A DNA stretch of 15,541 nt from positions 1 to 15,541 of the forward strand of contig CAYJGG010000048.1 in assembly GCA_964369915.1 (NCBI GenBank), given 5' to 3'. Origin of the DNA: RGIG3102 sp964369915. GTDB taxonomy: Bacteria; Bacillota; Clostridia; Oscillospirales; Ruminococcaceae. A model generated the notes under the pieces. The model did not search any database. It saw only the letters and a program-made list of their open reading frames with translations, and had not been told where the DNA came from. This document shows positions 6,286-13,511 of the stretch, piece by piece (the first letter of the stretch is position 1; each line of letters opens with the position of its first letter). The position numbers were made by a program, and so were the translations under genes.

Positions 6286-7831
6286 GACATGCCCTCGCTA
6301 TTTCTTGTGGAGTTTGTGTTTTAACACCTAGCATATATTCTCCAAGCTCCATATCACTTATAGTGCTTGCATCTTCTATATATGCTGCAATTTTGCCCTC
6401 ATTCATAACAATAAGGCTATCTGAAAGTTCTAAAACTTCATTTAAATCGGCTGAAATTAATAAAACAGCAACTCCTGTATCACGGAGATTTACAAGCTCT
6501 TTTCTAATAAATTCAGTTGCACCAACGTCGATACCTCTAGTTGGCTGGTTTGCAATAATTAAGTTTGGGTTATTTGAGAATTCTCTAGCAACAGCAACTT
6601 TTTGCATATTACCACCAGAAAGCATTTTTACTGGTTGTTCTCTATCATCACACTTAATTAAGAAATCTTTGATTAATTTATCTGATAAATCATTGATTTT
6701 TTTACTATCTAAAATAATGCCTTTATTATATTCTTTTTTATAATATCTATCAGACATTACATTATCTTTTGTTCCAACAGTAGCAGCAACACCGTATGTC
6801 ATTCTATCTTCTGAAACATGAGAAACTCCAAGCTCTCTAATTGCTCTAATTTTTTTGCCTTTAATATTATTTTTCAAAACTAATATTTCGCCTTTTTCAA
6901 ATCCCATTAGGCCTGTAATAGCTTCGCTTATTTCAGCTTGTCCATTACCCTCAACACCAGCAATACCCACGATTTCACCTCTTCTTACGGAGAATGAAAC
7001 GTCATTAACAATAATTTTACCAGTGTCTGAAATCATAGATAAATCTTTAATTTCTAAAACTTTTTCAGTTGGATTTGGTCTATCTTTTTCAACTTTTAAA
7101 ACAACATCACGACCAACCATCATTTTAGAAATATCTTGCTCTGAAACTTCACAAACATTTGCAGTTCCAACGCTTTTTCCTAAACGAAGAACAGTTAATC
7201 TATCGCATAATTCTTTAATTTCATTTAATTTATGACTGATAAAAATAATTGTGTGGCCTTGCTCTTTTAATTCTTTTAATTCCACAAAAAGTTCTGCTGT
7301 TTCTTGTGGAGTTAAAACGGCAGTAGGCTCATCTAAAACTAAAATTTCTGCACCACGAATAAGCGCTTTTAAAATTTCAACTTTTTGTTTTGATGCAACT
7401 GATAAATCTTCAACTATTGCTTTTGGATCAACTTTTAAATTGTATTTTTCGCTTGCTTCAGAACAAATTCTAATAGCCTCTTCAAAATTGAATTTAACGC
7501 CTTTTTTTGGCTCCATACCTAAAACAATATTTTCAGCCACAGTTAACGATGGAACAAGCATAAAGTGTTGATGCACCATACCTACTCCATATTTTATAGC
7601 CTCTAGTGGATTATGTATTTTAAGATTTTGTCCTTTAATAATGATATTGCCTTCTTCTGGTTGTTCTATACCGAAAAGGATTTTCATAAGGGTTGTTTTT
7701 CCTGCACCATTTTCCCCAACTAATGCATGAATTTCACCTTTATTAACATGAAACTCAACTTCTTTATTTGCAACAAATCCATTTGGATAAACTTTCGTTA
7801 TCTTATCCATAATGAGTATTTCTTCTGGCAT
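6278..7831 (-). CDS. nupO: Nucleoside ABC transporter ATP-binding protein with two NBDs, NupO-like
   Basis: A 517-aa protein with two fused nucleotide-binding domains, as in sugar and nucleoside importers (RbsA/NupO class). NBD1 has Walker A GENGAGKTT (residues 39-47), Q-loop VHQHFMLV (86-93), signature LSVASKQK (143-150), Walker B ILVLDEPT (163-170) and switch His200. NBD2 is degenerate: GVEGNGQAE (292-300) replaces Walker A, and LIIANQPTRGID (424-435) has Gln where the catalytic Glu normally stands, although the signature LSGGNMQK (404-411) is intact. I know this asymmetry as usual for the family, so it is not decay. I chose ATG 7831 over an upstream alternative at 7903. It has AAGAGGTG 6 nt upstream and starts at the expected MPEEILIMDKITKVYPNG, while the 24-residue extension would begin inside a terminator. 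Its own promoter lies at 7869-7897. Confidence 0.93.
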   Translation of the reverse strand: MPEEILIMDKITKVYPNGFVANKEVEFHVNKGEIHALVGENGAGKTTLMKILFGIEQPEEGNIIIKGQNLKIHNPLEAIKYGVGMVHQHFMLVPSLTVAENIVLGMEPKKGVKFNFEEAIRICSEASEKYNLKVDPKAIVEDLSVASKQKVEILKALIRGAEILVLDEPTAVLTPQETAELFVELKELKEQGHTIIFISHKLNEIKELCDRLTVLRLGKSVGTANVCEVSEQDISKMMVGRDVVLKVEKDRPNPTEKVLEIKDLSMISDTGKIIVNDVSFSVRRGEIVGIAGVEGNGQAEISEAITGLMGFEKGEILVLKNNIKGKKIRAIRELGVSHVSEDRMTYGVAATVGTKDNVMSDRYYKKEYNKGIILDSKKINDLSDKLIKDFLIKCDDREQPVKMLSGGNMQKVAVAREFSNNPNLIIANQPTRGIDVGATEFIRKELVNLRDTGVAVLLISADLNEVLELSDSLIVMNEGKIAAYIEDASTISDMELGEYMLGVKTQTPQEIARACHD

Positions 7832-7868
7832 TTTTTTCACCTCTTTAAATTTTAAATGTATATATACT

Positions 7869-7897
7869 ATTTTACTAAAAAAATCGCCATTTGTAAA
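7869..7897 (-). promoter_or_regulatory. Internal promoter for the ATPase-permease genes
   Basis: The minus strand has -35 TTTACA (7897-7892) and -10 TAAAAT (7874-7869) with an ideal 17-nt spacer. The predicted start is near 7862, about 30 nt before the ATPase ATG. It lies just downstream of the lipoprotein-gene terminator, so the membrane components can be transcribed independently of readthrough. Confidence 0.62.
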
Positions 7898-7901
7898 CAA
7901 C

Positions 7902-7933
7902 AAAAAAACGGCACAATAATATTGTGCCGTTTT
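7902..7933 (-). terminator. Strong terminator between the lipoprotein and ATPase genes
   Basis: A perfect 13-bp inverted repeat, AAAACGGCACAAT (7905-7917) with ATTGTGCCGTTTT (7921-7933), has a 3-nt loop. On the minus strand it is followed by a run of seven Ts (7908-7902). It begins about 9 nt after the lipoprotein stop codon. It should end most transcripts there, raising binding protein relative to the downstream importer subunits. Confidence 0.9.
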
Positions 7934-7942
7934 AAAAATTAA

Positions 7943-9040
7943 TTAGCCCATTACGCTAGCTTTCATAGCTTCGTATTCTTCTGTTGTCATATCAAAGTAT
8001 GAAACTATTTCGATTTCGCCTGAAGTTACTTTAGCTTCTAGCTCATCGATTGTTGTTTGTACTTCAGCTGGAACTTTTGCTAGGTAGTTTTCGTTTTTAA
8101 CGATACCTGAAGCTCCTTCTGTAATACCATACCAATGATGTTCTGTTCCACCAACAACTGTTCCATCAACAACTTTAGTTACTTGATCATATAAAGCTTC
8201 ACCAACTGTTTTGATTGAAGAAGTGATAATAACTTCAGCAAGTTCTGGTTTTTCTGTTTTAAACGCTTCGTATTGATCTGAGTCAACGCCGATAACGTAT
8301 AGTCCGTTTTCTTGAGCTGCTTCAATAGCACCTGTACCAGCACCACCAGCAACTGGGTGAATAACGTCTGCACCAGCTGCAATAGCTGATAAACCTAATT
8401 CTTTACCTTTTGGAGCATCTTGCCAGTTTTCTGTGTAAGAAACTACCATTTTGATATCAGGATTAATATATTGTGCCCCTTGAATGTATCCAACTAAGAA
8501 GTCACCAATAACTTGGTTGTCCATACCACCGATAAATCCTAATACGCCTGTTTCTGACATTGAAGCTGCTAAAGCACCAGCTAAAAAGTCTGATTCGTTT
8601 GCTCTAAAGTTGATTGAAACAACATTTTCATGTTCAAATGTAAGTGTTGGATCATCATAGAATAAATATGTTGTTTCTGGATACATACCAGCATTTGCTG
8701 CTAACCATTCACCACCTTGACCAAAACCAAGGTTATTCATAGCGATAATATCGTAGCCTTCTTCTGAAGCTTCTGATAAAGTTGGTTGTGCTTTCGCTGG
8801 ATCTGTTCCGATTTCAAGAACTTTGTATTCTAGTCCTAATTCATCTTGAACTTTTGTTAAGCCTTCGTTCGCTGAATCATTGAAAGATTTATCACCTAAG
8901 TTACTAACGATAAGTAGTACACTTAAAGGTTCAGCTTCGCCTTCTGTTTCTGTTGTTGTTGTTTCTGCTTCATCGCTTGAACATGCAACTAAAGATAAGC
9001 ACATTGCTGCAGCAAGCATTAATGAAAGTAGTTTTTTCAT
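7943..9040 (-). CDS. nupN: BMP family nucleoside-binding lipoprotein, NupN/BmpA-like
   Basis: A 365-aa extracellular substrate-binding lipoprotein of the basic membrane protein (BMP/PnrA) family, which captures purine or other nucleosides for the adjacent ABC importer. The N-terminus is a lipoprotein signal peptide: basic MKK, hydrophobic core, then lipobox LVAC with the lipid-anchored Cys at residue 20. A flexible acidic/Thr linker follows (SSDEAETTTTETEGEAE). The mature domain opens with VLLIVSNLGDKSFNDSANEG (41-60), the family's conserved ligand-site segment. It contains the typical GFIGG and AGADVIHPVAGGAGTGAIEAA stretches, the latter also found in BMP proteins. The start at 9040 has an AGGAGG ribosome binding site. 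The gene has its own near-consensus promoter and a terminator directly after it. The exact ligand is inferred from family and neighbours. Confidence 0.93.
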   Translation of the reverse strand: MKKLLSLMLAAAMCLSLVACSSDEAETTTTETEGEAEPLSVLLIVSNLGDKSFNDSANEGLTKVQDELGLEYKVLEIGTDPAKAQPTLSEASEEGYDIIAMNNLGFGQGGEWLAANAGMYPETTYLFYDDPTLTFEHENVVSINFRANESDFLAGALAASMSETGVLGFIGGMDNQVIGDFLVGYIQGAQYINPDIKMVVSYTENWQDAPKGKELGLSAIAAGADVIHPVAGGAGTGAIEAAQENGLYVIGVDSDQYEAFKTEKPELAEVIITSSIKTVGEALYDQVTKVVDGTVVGGTEHHWYGITEGASGIVKNENYLAKVPAEVQTTIDELEAKVTSGEIEIVSYFDMTTEEYEAMKASVMG

Positions 9041-9065
9041 TGGAATAATCCTCCTAAAATATTTT

Positions 9066-9100
9066 AGTGTTTTAACACTTTAACATGCGAATAGTTTCGC
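9066..9100 (-). other. Two short hairpins in the 5' leader of the lipoprotein gene
   Basis: Within the roughly 68-nt untranslated leader there are two small inverted repeats. GCGAA/TTCGC (9087-9091 and 9096-9100) has a 4-nt loop, and AGTGTT/AACACT (9066-9071 and 9074-9079) has a tiny loop. They may stabilise the mRNA 5' end. They do not resemble a purine riboswitch, and no conserved aptamer motif was recognised. Confidence 0.3.
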
Positions 9101-9114
9101 TCTTTTCAATTAAA

Positions 9115-9143
9115 ATTATCTAATAATTTTACCGATTTGTCAA
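9115..9143 (-). promoter_or_regulatory. Strong promoter of the lipoprotein gene
   Basis: On the minus strand a perfect -35 TTGACA (9143-9138) and -10 GATAAT (9120-9115) are separated by 17 nt, placing the start near 9108. This close fit to the sigma-A consensus agrees with the high expression expected for a binding lipoprotein. Confidence 0.75.
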
Positions 9144-9170
9144 CTACATTTTTCGCATTTTTTACAATAA

Positions 9171-9275
9171 GTAGTTAAAACCTATACATATGTTACAAAT
9201 TGTTAAAAAAAATATAAACAATATGCACAATTTGAAATATGACAATATTGTTACAAGGGAAATATAGGTAACTAC
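9171..9275. repeat. Nested and interleaved inverted repeats upstream of the lipoprotein gene
   Basis: An outer pair, GTAGTTA-AAA-CCTATA (9171-9186) and TATAGGTAACTAC (9263-9275), can form 13 bp with a 3-nt bulge. Inside it are CAAATTGT/ACAATTTG (9196-9203, 9227-9234) and AACAATAT/ATATTGTT (9217-9224, 9245-9252). Their arms interleave in pseudoknot order. The octamer TGTTACAA also occurs directly at 9191-9198 and 9249-9256. The region lies between the thiN terminator and the lipoprotein promoter. It may be an operator region or a small RNA; its AT-richness makes some pairing likely by chance. Confidence 0.4.
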
Positions 9276-9280
9276 CAAAT

Positions 9281-9315
9281 AAAAAAACGAAAATTACTTT
9301 TAAAATTTCCGTTTT
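9281..9315 (-). terminator. Terminator after the thiamine pyrophosphokinase gene
   Basis: AAAACGAAAATT (9284-9295) and AATTTCCGTTTT (9304-9315) pair over 12 positions with one mismatch or G-U position and an 8-nt loop. On the minus strand the stem is followed by seven Ts (9287-9281). It starts 17 nt past the stop codon and closes the housekeeping operon. The plus strand also leaves the stem in a T-rich stretch (CTTTTTAT), so it may work both ways. Confidence 0.78.
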
Positions 9316-9332
9316 CTTTTTATAATATTAAT

Positions 9333-9950
9333 TCAATCTTTTTTTGTAATTATCACTAGTAAACTGCCTTTAGTTAGAGATATTTCAGCATTATCATTTT
9401 TAAACTCATTACTAATTGCAATTGGATAATCATCGGTTAATTTAAGGTTTTCAGTTTCGTATTTTGCACCCTTTACACTAACTTCTTCGCAAACTCCTAA
9501 TGCAATTAGAGAAAAATAGCTATCCTCTTCTTTTTCTAAAACTACTTTATTAGAATTTACTACAAACATTTTTGAAAATTTATCAATCATAACTGTATTA
9601 ACATTATTTTTTGATAAAAAATTCATAGTTTGAATATTTGCCATAGTATGTTCAAATCTATTTCCGCCACTTAAAGCTAAAAATAAAACATCAGTAAATA
9701 AATTTTCTATAATATATCGTGCAATAAAAAAAGTGTCTGTGTCATCTTTTTCTATTGGAAGAGTTATTGTTTTTATATTTTCTGGCTTTTTAGAGGAATC
9801 AAAATCACCTATAACTAAATCTGGTGTTACTCCGTTTAATATACAATGCTCCCAGCCTTTATCGGCAGCTATAATAAACATATCATCAGTTATATAATCT
9901 TTTAAATTTACATCTAATTTACTACCGCCAATTACTACACATTTCTTCAT
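9333..9950 (-). CDS. thiN: Thiamine pyrophosphokinase
   Basis: A 205-aa cytosolic enzyme that transfers pyrophosphate from ATP to thiamine, giving thiamine diphosphate directly. Family motifs are in order: AADKG at residues 28-32, PDLVIGDFDS at 43-52, KDDTDT at 68-73 and SGGNRFEHTMANI at 94-106, where Glu stands where many homologues have Asp. A C-terminal beta-rich thiamine-binding domain follows (about 125-203). I chose ATG 9950, which gives the usual MKKCVVIGG start and shares a base with the rsgA stop (TAATG). The longer option begins with TTG at 9965, five residues earlier, directly abutting the AAAGGA. The operon position after rsgA matches other Firmicutes, but the intervening rpe is missing here. 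Confidence 0.92.
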   Translation of the reverse strand: MKKCVVIGGSKLDVNLKDYITDDMFIIAADKGWEHCILNGVTPDLVIGDFDSSKKPENIKTITLPIEKDDTDTFFIARYIIENLFTDVLFLALSGGNRFEHTMANIQTMNFLSKNNVNTVMIDKFSKMFVVNSNKVVLEKEEDSYFSLIALGVCEEVSVKGAKYETENLKLTDDYPIAISNEFKNDNAEISLTKGSLLVIITKKD

Positions 9951-10819
9951 TACTTTTTTTGCCAATCCTTTATTAATTTTTGCCTTTCAAATAAAGCCAC
10001 ATAACTTTCATGGCGAGTTTTTGCTATATCCTCATCTTCAACAGCTTTTAAAACTCTACAACCTTTTTCACTTATATGTCTGCAATCTGCAAATTTGCAT
10101 TCACCCTTATATTTTTCAAATTCAATAAAAGCATCTTTTAAATCAGCGGCTGATATAAAATTTTCTCCATCGAGTTCTAATGAAGAAAAACCTGGAGTAT
10201 CCGCTATCATAAGTGAATTTTGTAAATATATTTCAACATGGCGAGTTGTATGCTTACCCCTACCTAATTTTTTACTAATTTCATTTGTTTTTAAATCAAG
10301 ATTATTAAAAATTCTATTTAAAAGAGTTGTTTTTCCAACTCCTGAATTTCCAGCAAAAGCCACTAGTTTATCTTTCATTATCTCTTTTAGAGCATCTATA
10401 TTTTTTGAGTTTTCATCATCAATTACTAAAACTGTGTACCCTGCTTTTTCATAAATCGCTTTAACTTGATTATCTTCTTTTAAATCAGTTTTTGTTATAA
10501 CTATAACCACCTGTGCTCCTTTGTTTTGACATATAGCACATAATTTATCTGCAACTAAATAATTCACATTTGGCTGTGTTGTTGATAAAACAAGCACTAG
10601 TAAATCTAAATTTGCAAACGCAGGGCGTAAAAATTGATTTTTTCTTTTATGAATTTCAGTTATAATTTTTTCGTTTTTATCAAATGAAACAATATCTCCA
10701 ACTAAAGGGGAAAGGGAAAGATTTCTAAACTTCCCCTTTGCTTTACACTCTATTATTTCATCTTCGGATTTTATATAATAAAACCCTCCAACTGCTCTAA
10801 TTATTATATTTTCTATCAT
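9950..10819 (-). CDS. rsgA: Ribosome small subunit-dependent GTPase A
   Basis: A 289-aa circularly permuted GTPase that acts late in 30S ribosomal subunit assembly. An N-terminal OB-fold (about residues 1-65) is followed by GTPase motifs in permuted order: G4 TKTD (109-112), G1 GNSGVGKTT (157-165), a switch region GRGKHTTRH (186-194) and G3 DTPG (207-210). A C-terminal zinc-binding cluster uses C241, C246, H248 and C254 (CKFADCRHISEKGC). All expected motifs and the usual length are present. The start at 10819 has an AAAGGGA site about 6 nt upstream, and 18 nt separate it from prkC. RsgA is a reported PrkC phosphorylation target in Firmicutes, which fits the gene order. Confidence 0.96.
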   Translation of the reverse strand: MIENIIIRAVGGFYYIKSEDEIIECKAKGKFRNLSLSPLVGDIVSFDKNEKIITEIHKRKNQFLRPAFANLDLLVLVLSTTQPNVNYLVADKLCAICQNKGAQVVIVITKTDLKEDNQVKAIYEKAGYTVLVIDDENSKNIDALKEIMKDKLVAFAGNSGVGKTTLLNRIFNNLDLKTNEISKKLGRGKHTTRHVEIYLQNSLMIADTPGFSSLELDGENFISAADLKDAFIEFEKYKGECKFADCRHISEKGCRVLKAVEDEDIAKTRHESYVALFERQKLIKDWQKK

Positions 10820-10837
10820 ATAATTCCCTTTTAAATA

Positions 10838-12733
10838 TTAAGATGTTCCTGTATCTGCACTTGGCTCTGGATTTTCAGATGCCTGTGGTGGTGGTGGAGC
10901 TGCACTTTCCTGTGGTGTTGCACTTTCCTGTGGTGTTGCACTTTCCTGTGGCACTGCACTTTGTTGTGGAGCTGTAGACGATGCTGGTGTTTCTGTTGCT
11001 GATGGATCTGAACTTGGGCTTGGAGTTGGAGTTGGCGTTGGACTTGGAGTTGGCGTTGGGGTTGGTTCCGGCCCTAATGATATAACAATAGAAACTCTTG
11101 TGCCAGCTTTAACTTCTTCTCCTTCTAAAGGAGATTGGTCTACAACTGTTCCTGCAGCTGAGCTACTATGTCTTTCTGTAACTGTTCCAAGACTTAAATT
11201 CGAAGCACTTAAAACTTTTTGTGCATCTAAAGTGCTTGAAAGTCCTATTAATAGTGGCACATCTGTTTGAGTAGTTGCTGCTTCTTTATTTGAAGCAAGA
11301 TAAACAATAACCTCGCTTCCAGCTGTTACAATAGTGCCATATTCTGGATCAGTTCTTATAACTTTACCTGCACCAACTTGTTTTGTTTCTTCTATTTCAA
11401 TAACTATATCAACGCCCATCCCACTTAAAATCGACATAGCCTCAGCTCTTGAAGCATTTGCTAAGTCTGGGAGCTGAGATGTTTGTGGACCTAATGAAAT
11501 TTTTAAGTTTACAGTAGCTCTTTCTTTTATTGATTTTGGTGGATTTGGATTTTGAGAAATTACAGTATTTTCTGGAACATCGTTTGAATAAACATATTCT
11601 ATATTATAATCAAATCCATATCCTAAATCTTTTACTTGGCTTTCACTCATACCAGTAAAGTTTGGAAGTTCTATATCTTCTTGATTTCCAAGTAATGGAC
11701 TACCACTATTAGATAAAATAAAATAAATAGCTAATAACGAGCTTACTGCAAATGCTGCTGTAACCCCTGCTAAAATAGGCAATGATAATTTAAAGCCTTT
11801 TTTCACTTTAACTTTTCTTTTCTTTGTTTCGTTACTCAATTTATCCACCGCTATTGTTTTTGTTTCTCCGCTATCGGCAACGTAGCCGAATCTTGTTTGC
11901 GGATTTAATGCTAATGTTTTTATATCTTCAAGCATTTCATTTGCTGTTTGATATCTTTTATTTGTTTCTTTTGATATAGCCTTTAAAACGATTTGCTCGA
12001 GGCCTTGAGGAATAGTTTTCACTATTTCACTCGGTTTTACAGCTATATCTGAAAGCTGTTTCATCGCAACAGAAACTGCTGTATCCGAAACAAAAGGAAG
12101 TGTTCCTGTTAGCATTTCATACATCATAATACCTATTGAATAGATATCACTTCTTGCATCTGTGCTTTTTCCTTTAACTTGCTCTGGACTTATATAATGA
12201 ACTGAGCCTATCGCCTTATCTGTTACAGTTTGCTGATTTGCAACTGAAAGTCTTGCGATTCCAAAATCCATTATCTTTAAAGTGCCATCTTGCAAAAGAA
12301 TTATATTTTGAGGTTTTAAATCTCTATGGATAATTCCATTTTCATGAGCGTGTCCCATAGCAGATAAAATAACTCCAGCTATTTTAACAGTTTCCTGCCA
12401 AGATAGCGTTCCTCTTTCAGTTATATATTTTTTTAATGTGATTCCATCAAGATATTCTACAACTATATATTTTTCTTCTTCTGTTATATTAACATCTAAT
12501 ACTTTTATTATATTATCATCATTTAAAAGAGAAATAGCCTTGCTCTCATTTTTAAAACGACGAACTAATTCTTCATTTTCAAAGAATTCTTTTTTTAACA
12601 CTTTTACAGCCACAGTGTTGCCATTTGTTTTATCTATTGCTTTATAAACATTCGACATTCCACCTGTTCCACTAAGGCTTAAAATTTCATATCGATTATC
12701 TAATATTTTTCCGATATATCCATTGTTTTCCAT
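10838..12733 (-). CDS. prkC: PASTA-domain Ser/Thr protein kinase PrkC
   Basis: A 631-aa membrane kinase that senses muropeptide or lipid II-type ligands outside the cell and phosphorylates cytosolic targets. The kinase domain spans about residues 14-275: Gly-loop GTGGMSNV (22-29), Lys44 in VAVK, catalytic HRDLKPQN (136-143), DFG (156-158) and activation segment TVTDKAIGSVHYISPEQ. A basic juxtamembrane stretch precedes a single membrane helix (about 318-340). Outside are three PASTA repeats (about 354-414, 419-482, 489-553). The last about 75 residues are a low-complexity Pro/Thr/Ser tail (PTPTPTPSP, then three PQESA(T/A) units), not needed for the core architecture. The start at 12733 has AAAGGA upstream. 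It lies 23 nt after its cognate phosphatase gene. B. subtilis PrkC is the closest named relative. Confidence 0.96.
   Translation of the reverse strand: MENNGYIGKILDNRYEILSLSGTGGMSNVYKAIDKTNGNTVAVKVLKKEFFENEELVRRFKNESKAISLLNDDNIIKVLDVNITEEEKYIVVEYLDGITLKKYITERGTLSWQETVKIAGVILSAMGHAHENGIIHRDLKPQNIILLQDGTLKIMDFGIARLSVANQQTVTDKAIGSVHYISPEQVKGKSTDARSDIYSIGIMMYEMLTGTLPFVSDTAVSVAMKQLSDIAVKPSEIVKTIPQGLEQIVLKAISKETNKRYQTANEMLEDIKTLALNPQTRFGYVADSGETKTIAVDKLSNETKKRKVKVKKGFKLSLPILAGVTAAFAVSSLLAIYFILSNSGSPLLGNQEDIELPNFTGMSESQVKDLGYGFDYNIEYVYSNDVPENTVISQNPNPPKSIKERATVNLKISLGPQTSQLPDLANASRAEAMSILSGMGVDIVIEIEETKQVGAGKVIRTDPEYGTIVTAGSEVIVYLASNKEAATTQTDVPLLIGLSSTLDAQKVLSASNLSLGTVTERHSSSAAGTVVDQSPLEGEEVKAGTRVSIVISLGPEPTPTPTPSPTPTPTPSPSSDPSATETPASSTAPQQSAVPQESATPQESATPQESAAPPPPQASENPEPSADTGTS
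10898..10954. repeat. Tandem 18-bp repeat in the prkC tail
   Basis: Three consecutive 18-bp units of the form TGCACTTTCCTGTGGTGT occur at 10901-10918, 10919-10936 and 10937-10954; the third differs near its end. A degenerate partial unit follows at about 10955-10970. On the coding strand they encode hexapeptides PQESAT, PQESAT and PQESAA in the extracellular tail of PrkC. Copy number could vary by slipped replication without shifting the frame. Confidence 0.85.
11015..11068. repeat. Pro-Thr/Pro-Ser coding repeat in the prkC tail
   Basis: An imperfect 6-bp/12-bp repeat (GGAGTTGG and GGCGTTGG steps on the plus strand) encodes alternating PT and PS dipeptides (residues about 556-573) just after the third PASTA domain. 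It looks like an extended wall-spanning linker. Confidence 0.75.
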
Positions 12734-12756
12734 TTAGATTTATTCCTTTCAGTATT

Positions 12757-13485
12757 TTAGCAATATAATGCCGCTACAACTGTTATATTATCAGTTGCTT
12801 TATTTTTTAATGCCATTTGTATTAATTCATCAGGCAATTTAAAAATATCATCACTTTTTTTAATTTTCTCAATTATTCCTTCATTATTTATAAAATTACT
12901 TAGCCCGTCAGAAACAATTAAAACTATATCATCTTTTTCTAAACTTAGTGTATACATATCCACTTCAACTTCATCATTAACCCCAATCGCCCTAGTTATA
13001 TAGTTTTTTTGAGGATAAGAGGCAAGCTCTTCTAGTGTGATAGTTCCATTTTTATATAATTCATACGCCACAGAATGATCTTCAGTTATTTGAGTTAAAA
13101 TGCCTTTTCTATAAACATATGTTCTGCTATCTCCAACATTGTAAACTCTTAATTTATCATTAATTAAAGTAAATCCTGTTAGCGTGCTTCCCATTCCTTT
13201 TAATTTCTCATCTCTTTTTCCCATAAGAAAAATTTCAAGGTTTGCTTTATCTATTGCATTTAAAACAACTTCTTCATCATCAAAGTTTTTTTGAAATTCA
13301 TTCATATACAAAAACTCTTCTAAATTTTCGATTATTAATTTACTAGCAATACTTCCGCCATTTACTCCGCCCATTCCATCGCAAACAAACCCGAAAAAAC
13401 AATTGTCTGAAAGTTTTCCCGCTAGATATTTATCTTGATTTTCGCTTCTTTTATATCCTATGTCTGTTCTTCCTATAATCTTCAT
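12757..13485 (-). CDS. prpC: PP2C-type Ser/Thr phosphatase PrpC
   Basis: A 242-aa cytosolic, metal-dependent PPM/PP2C phosphatase that reverses PrkC phosphorylation. All metal-binding motifs are visible: ENQD (residues 15-18), VCDGMGGVNGG (34-44), VGDSRTYVYR (117-126), TEDHS (134-138), VSDGLSNF (191-198) and ATDNITVV (230-237). The length matches bacterial single-domain enzymes. The start ATG at 13485 has AAAGGTGA about 4 nt upstream. The gene lies between rlmN (26-nt gap) and prkC (23-nt gap), the usual phosphatase-kinase pair, so both should be made from one mRNA. Confidence 0.96.
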   Translation of the reverse strand: MKIIGRTDIGYKRSENQDKYLAGKLSDNCFFGFVCDGMGGVNGGSIASKLIIENLEEFLYMNEFQKNFDDEEVVLNAIDKANLEIFLMGKRDEKLKGMGSTLTGFTLINDKLRVYNVGDSRTYVYRKGILTQITEDHSVAYELYKNGTITLEELASYPQKNYITRAIGVNDEVEVDMYTLSLEKDDIVLIVSDGLSNFINNEGIIEKIKKSDDIFKLPDELIQMALKNKATDNITVVAALYC

Positions 13486-13511
13486 CGCTCACCTTTTAAA
13501 TATTTATTTTA

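Noticed and set aside
6278..6960. Degenerate second NBD of the ATPase as a sign of decay
   Set aside because: The GNGQ in place of Walker A Lys and the Gln in ANQPTRG are normal asymmetries in the RbsA/NupO class. The frame is intact and the signature motif is present.
7832..7903. 24-residue N-terminal extension of the ATPase gene
   Set aside because: The extension would start in the T-tract of the upstream terminator, runs across the internal promoter, has no ribosome binding site and does not match the family's N-terminus. ATG 7831 has a strong site.
9066..9143. Purine or other riboswitch in front of the lipoprotein gene
   Set aside because: The predicted leader is only about 68 nt, and none of the conserved purine-aptamer core segments could be found on the minus strand. 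The small hairpins do not form a three-way junction.
9200..9222. Rex-type operator (TTGTTAA...TTAACAA)
   Set aside because: The left half fits, but the right half reads ATAAACAA and the spacing is too long for the 18-bp site. The similarity is attributable to AT-rich sequence.
9951..9965. Thiamine pyrophosphokinase start at TTG 9965
   Set aside because: The TTG directly abuts the AAAGGA with no spacer. ATG 9950 gives the canonical MKKCVVIGG start and a TAATG coupling like that between the permease genes.
10898..11068. CRISPR-like or mobile repeat array
   Set aside because: The repeats are contiguous with no spacers and translate in frame as Pro/Thr/Ser-rich residues of PrkC.
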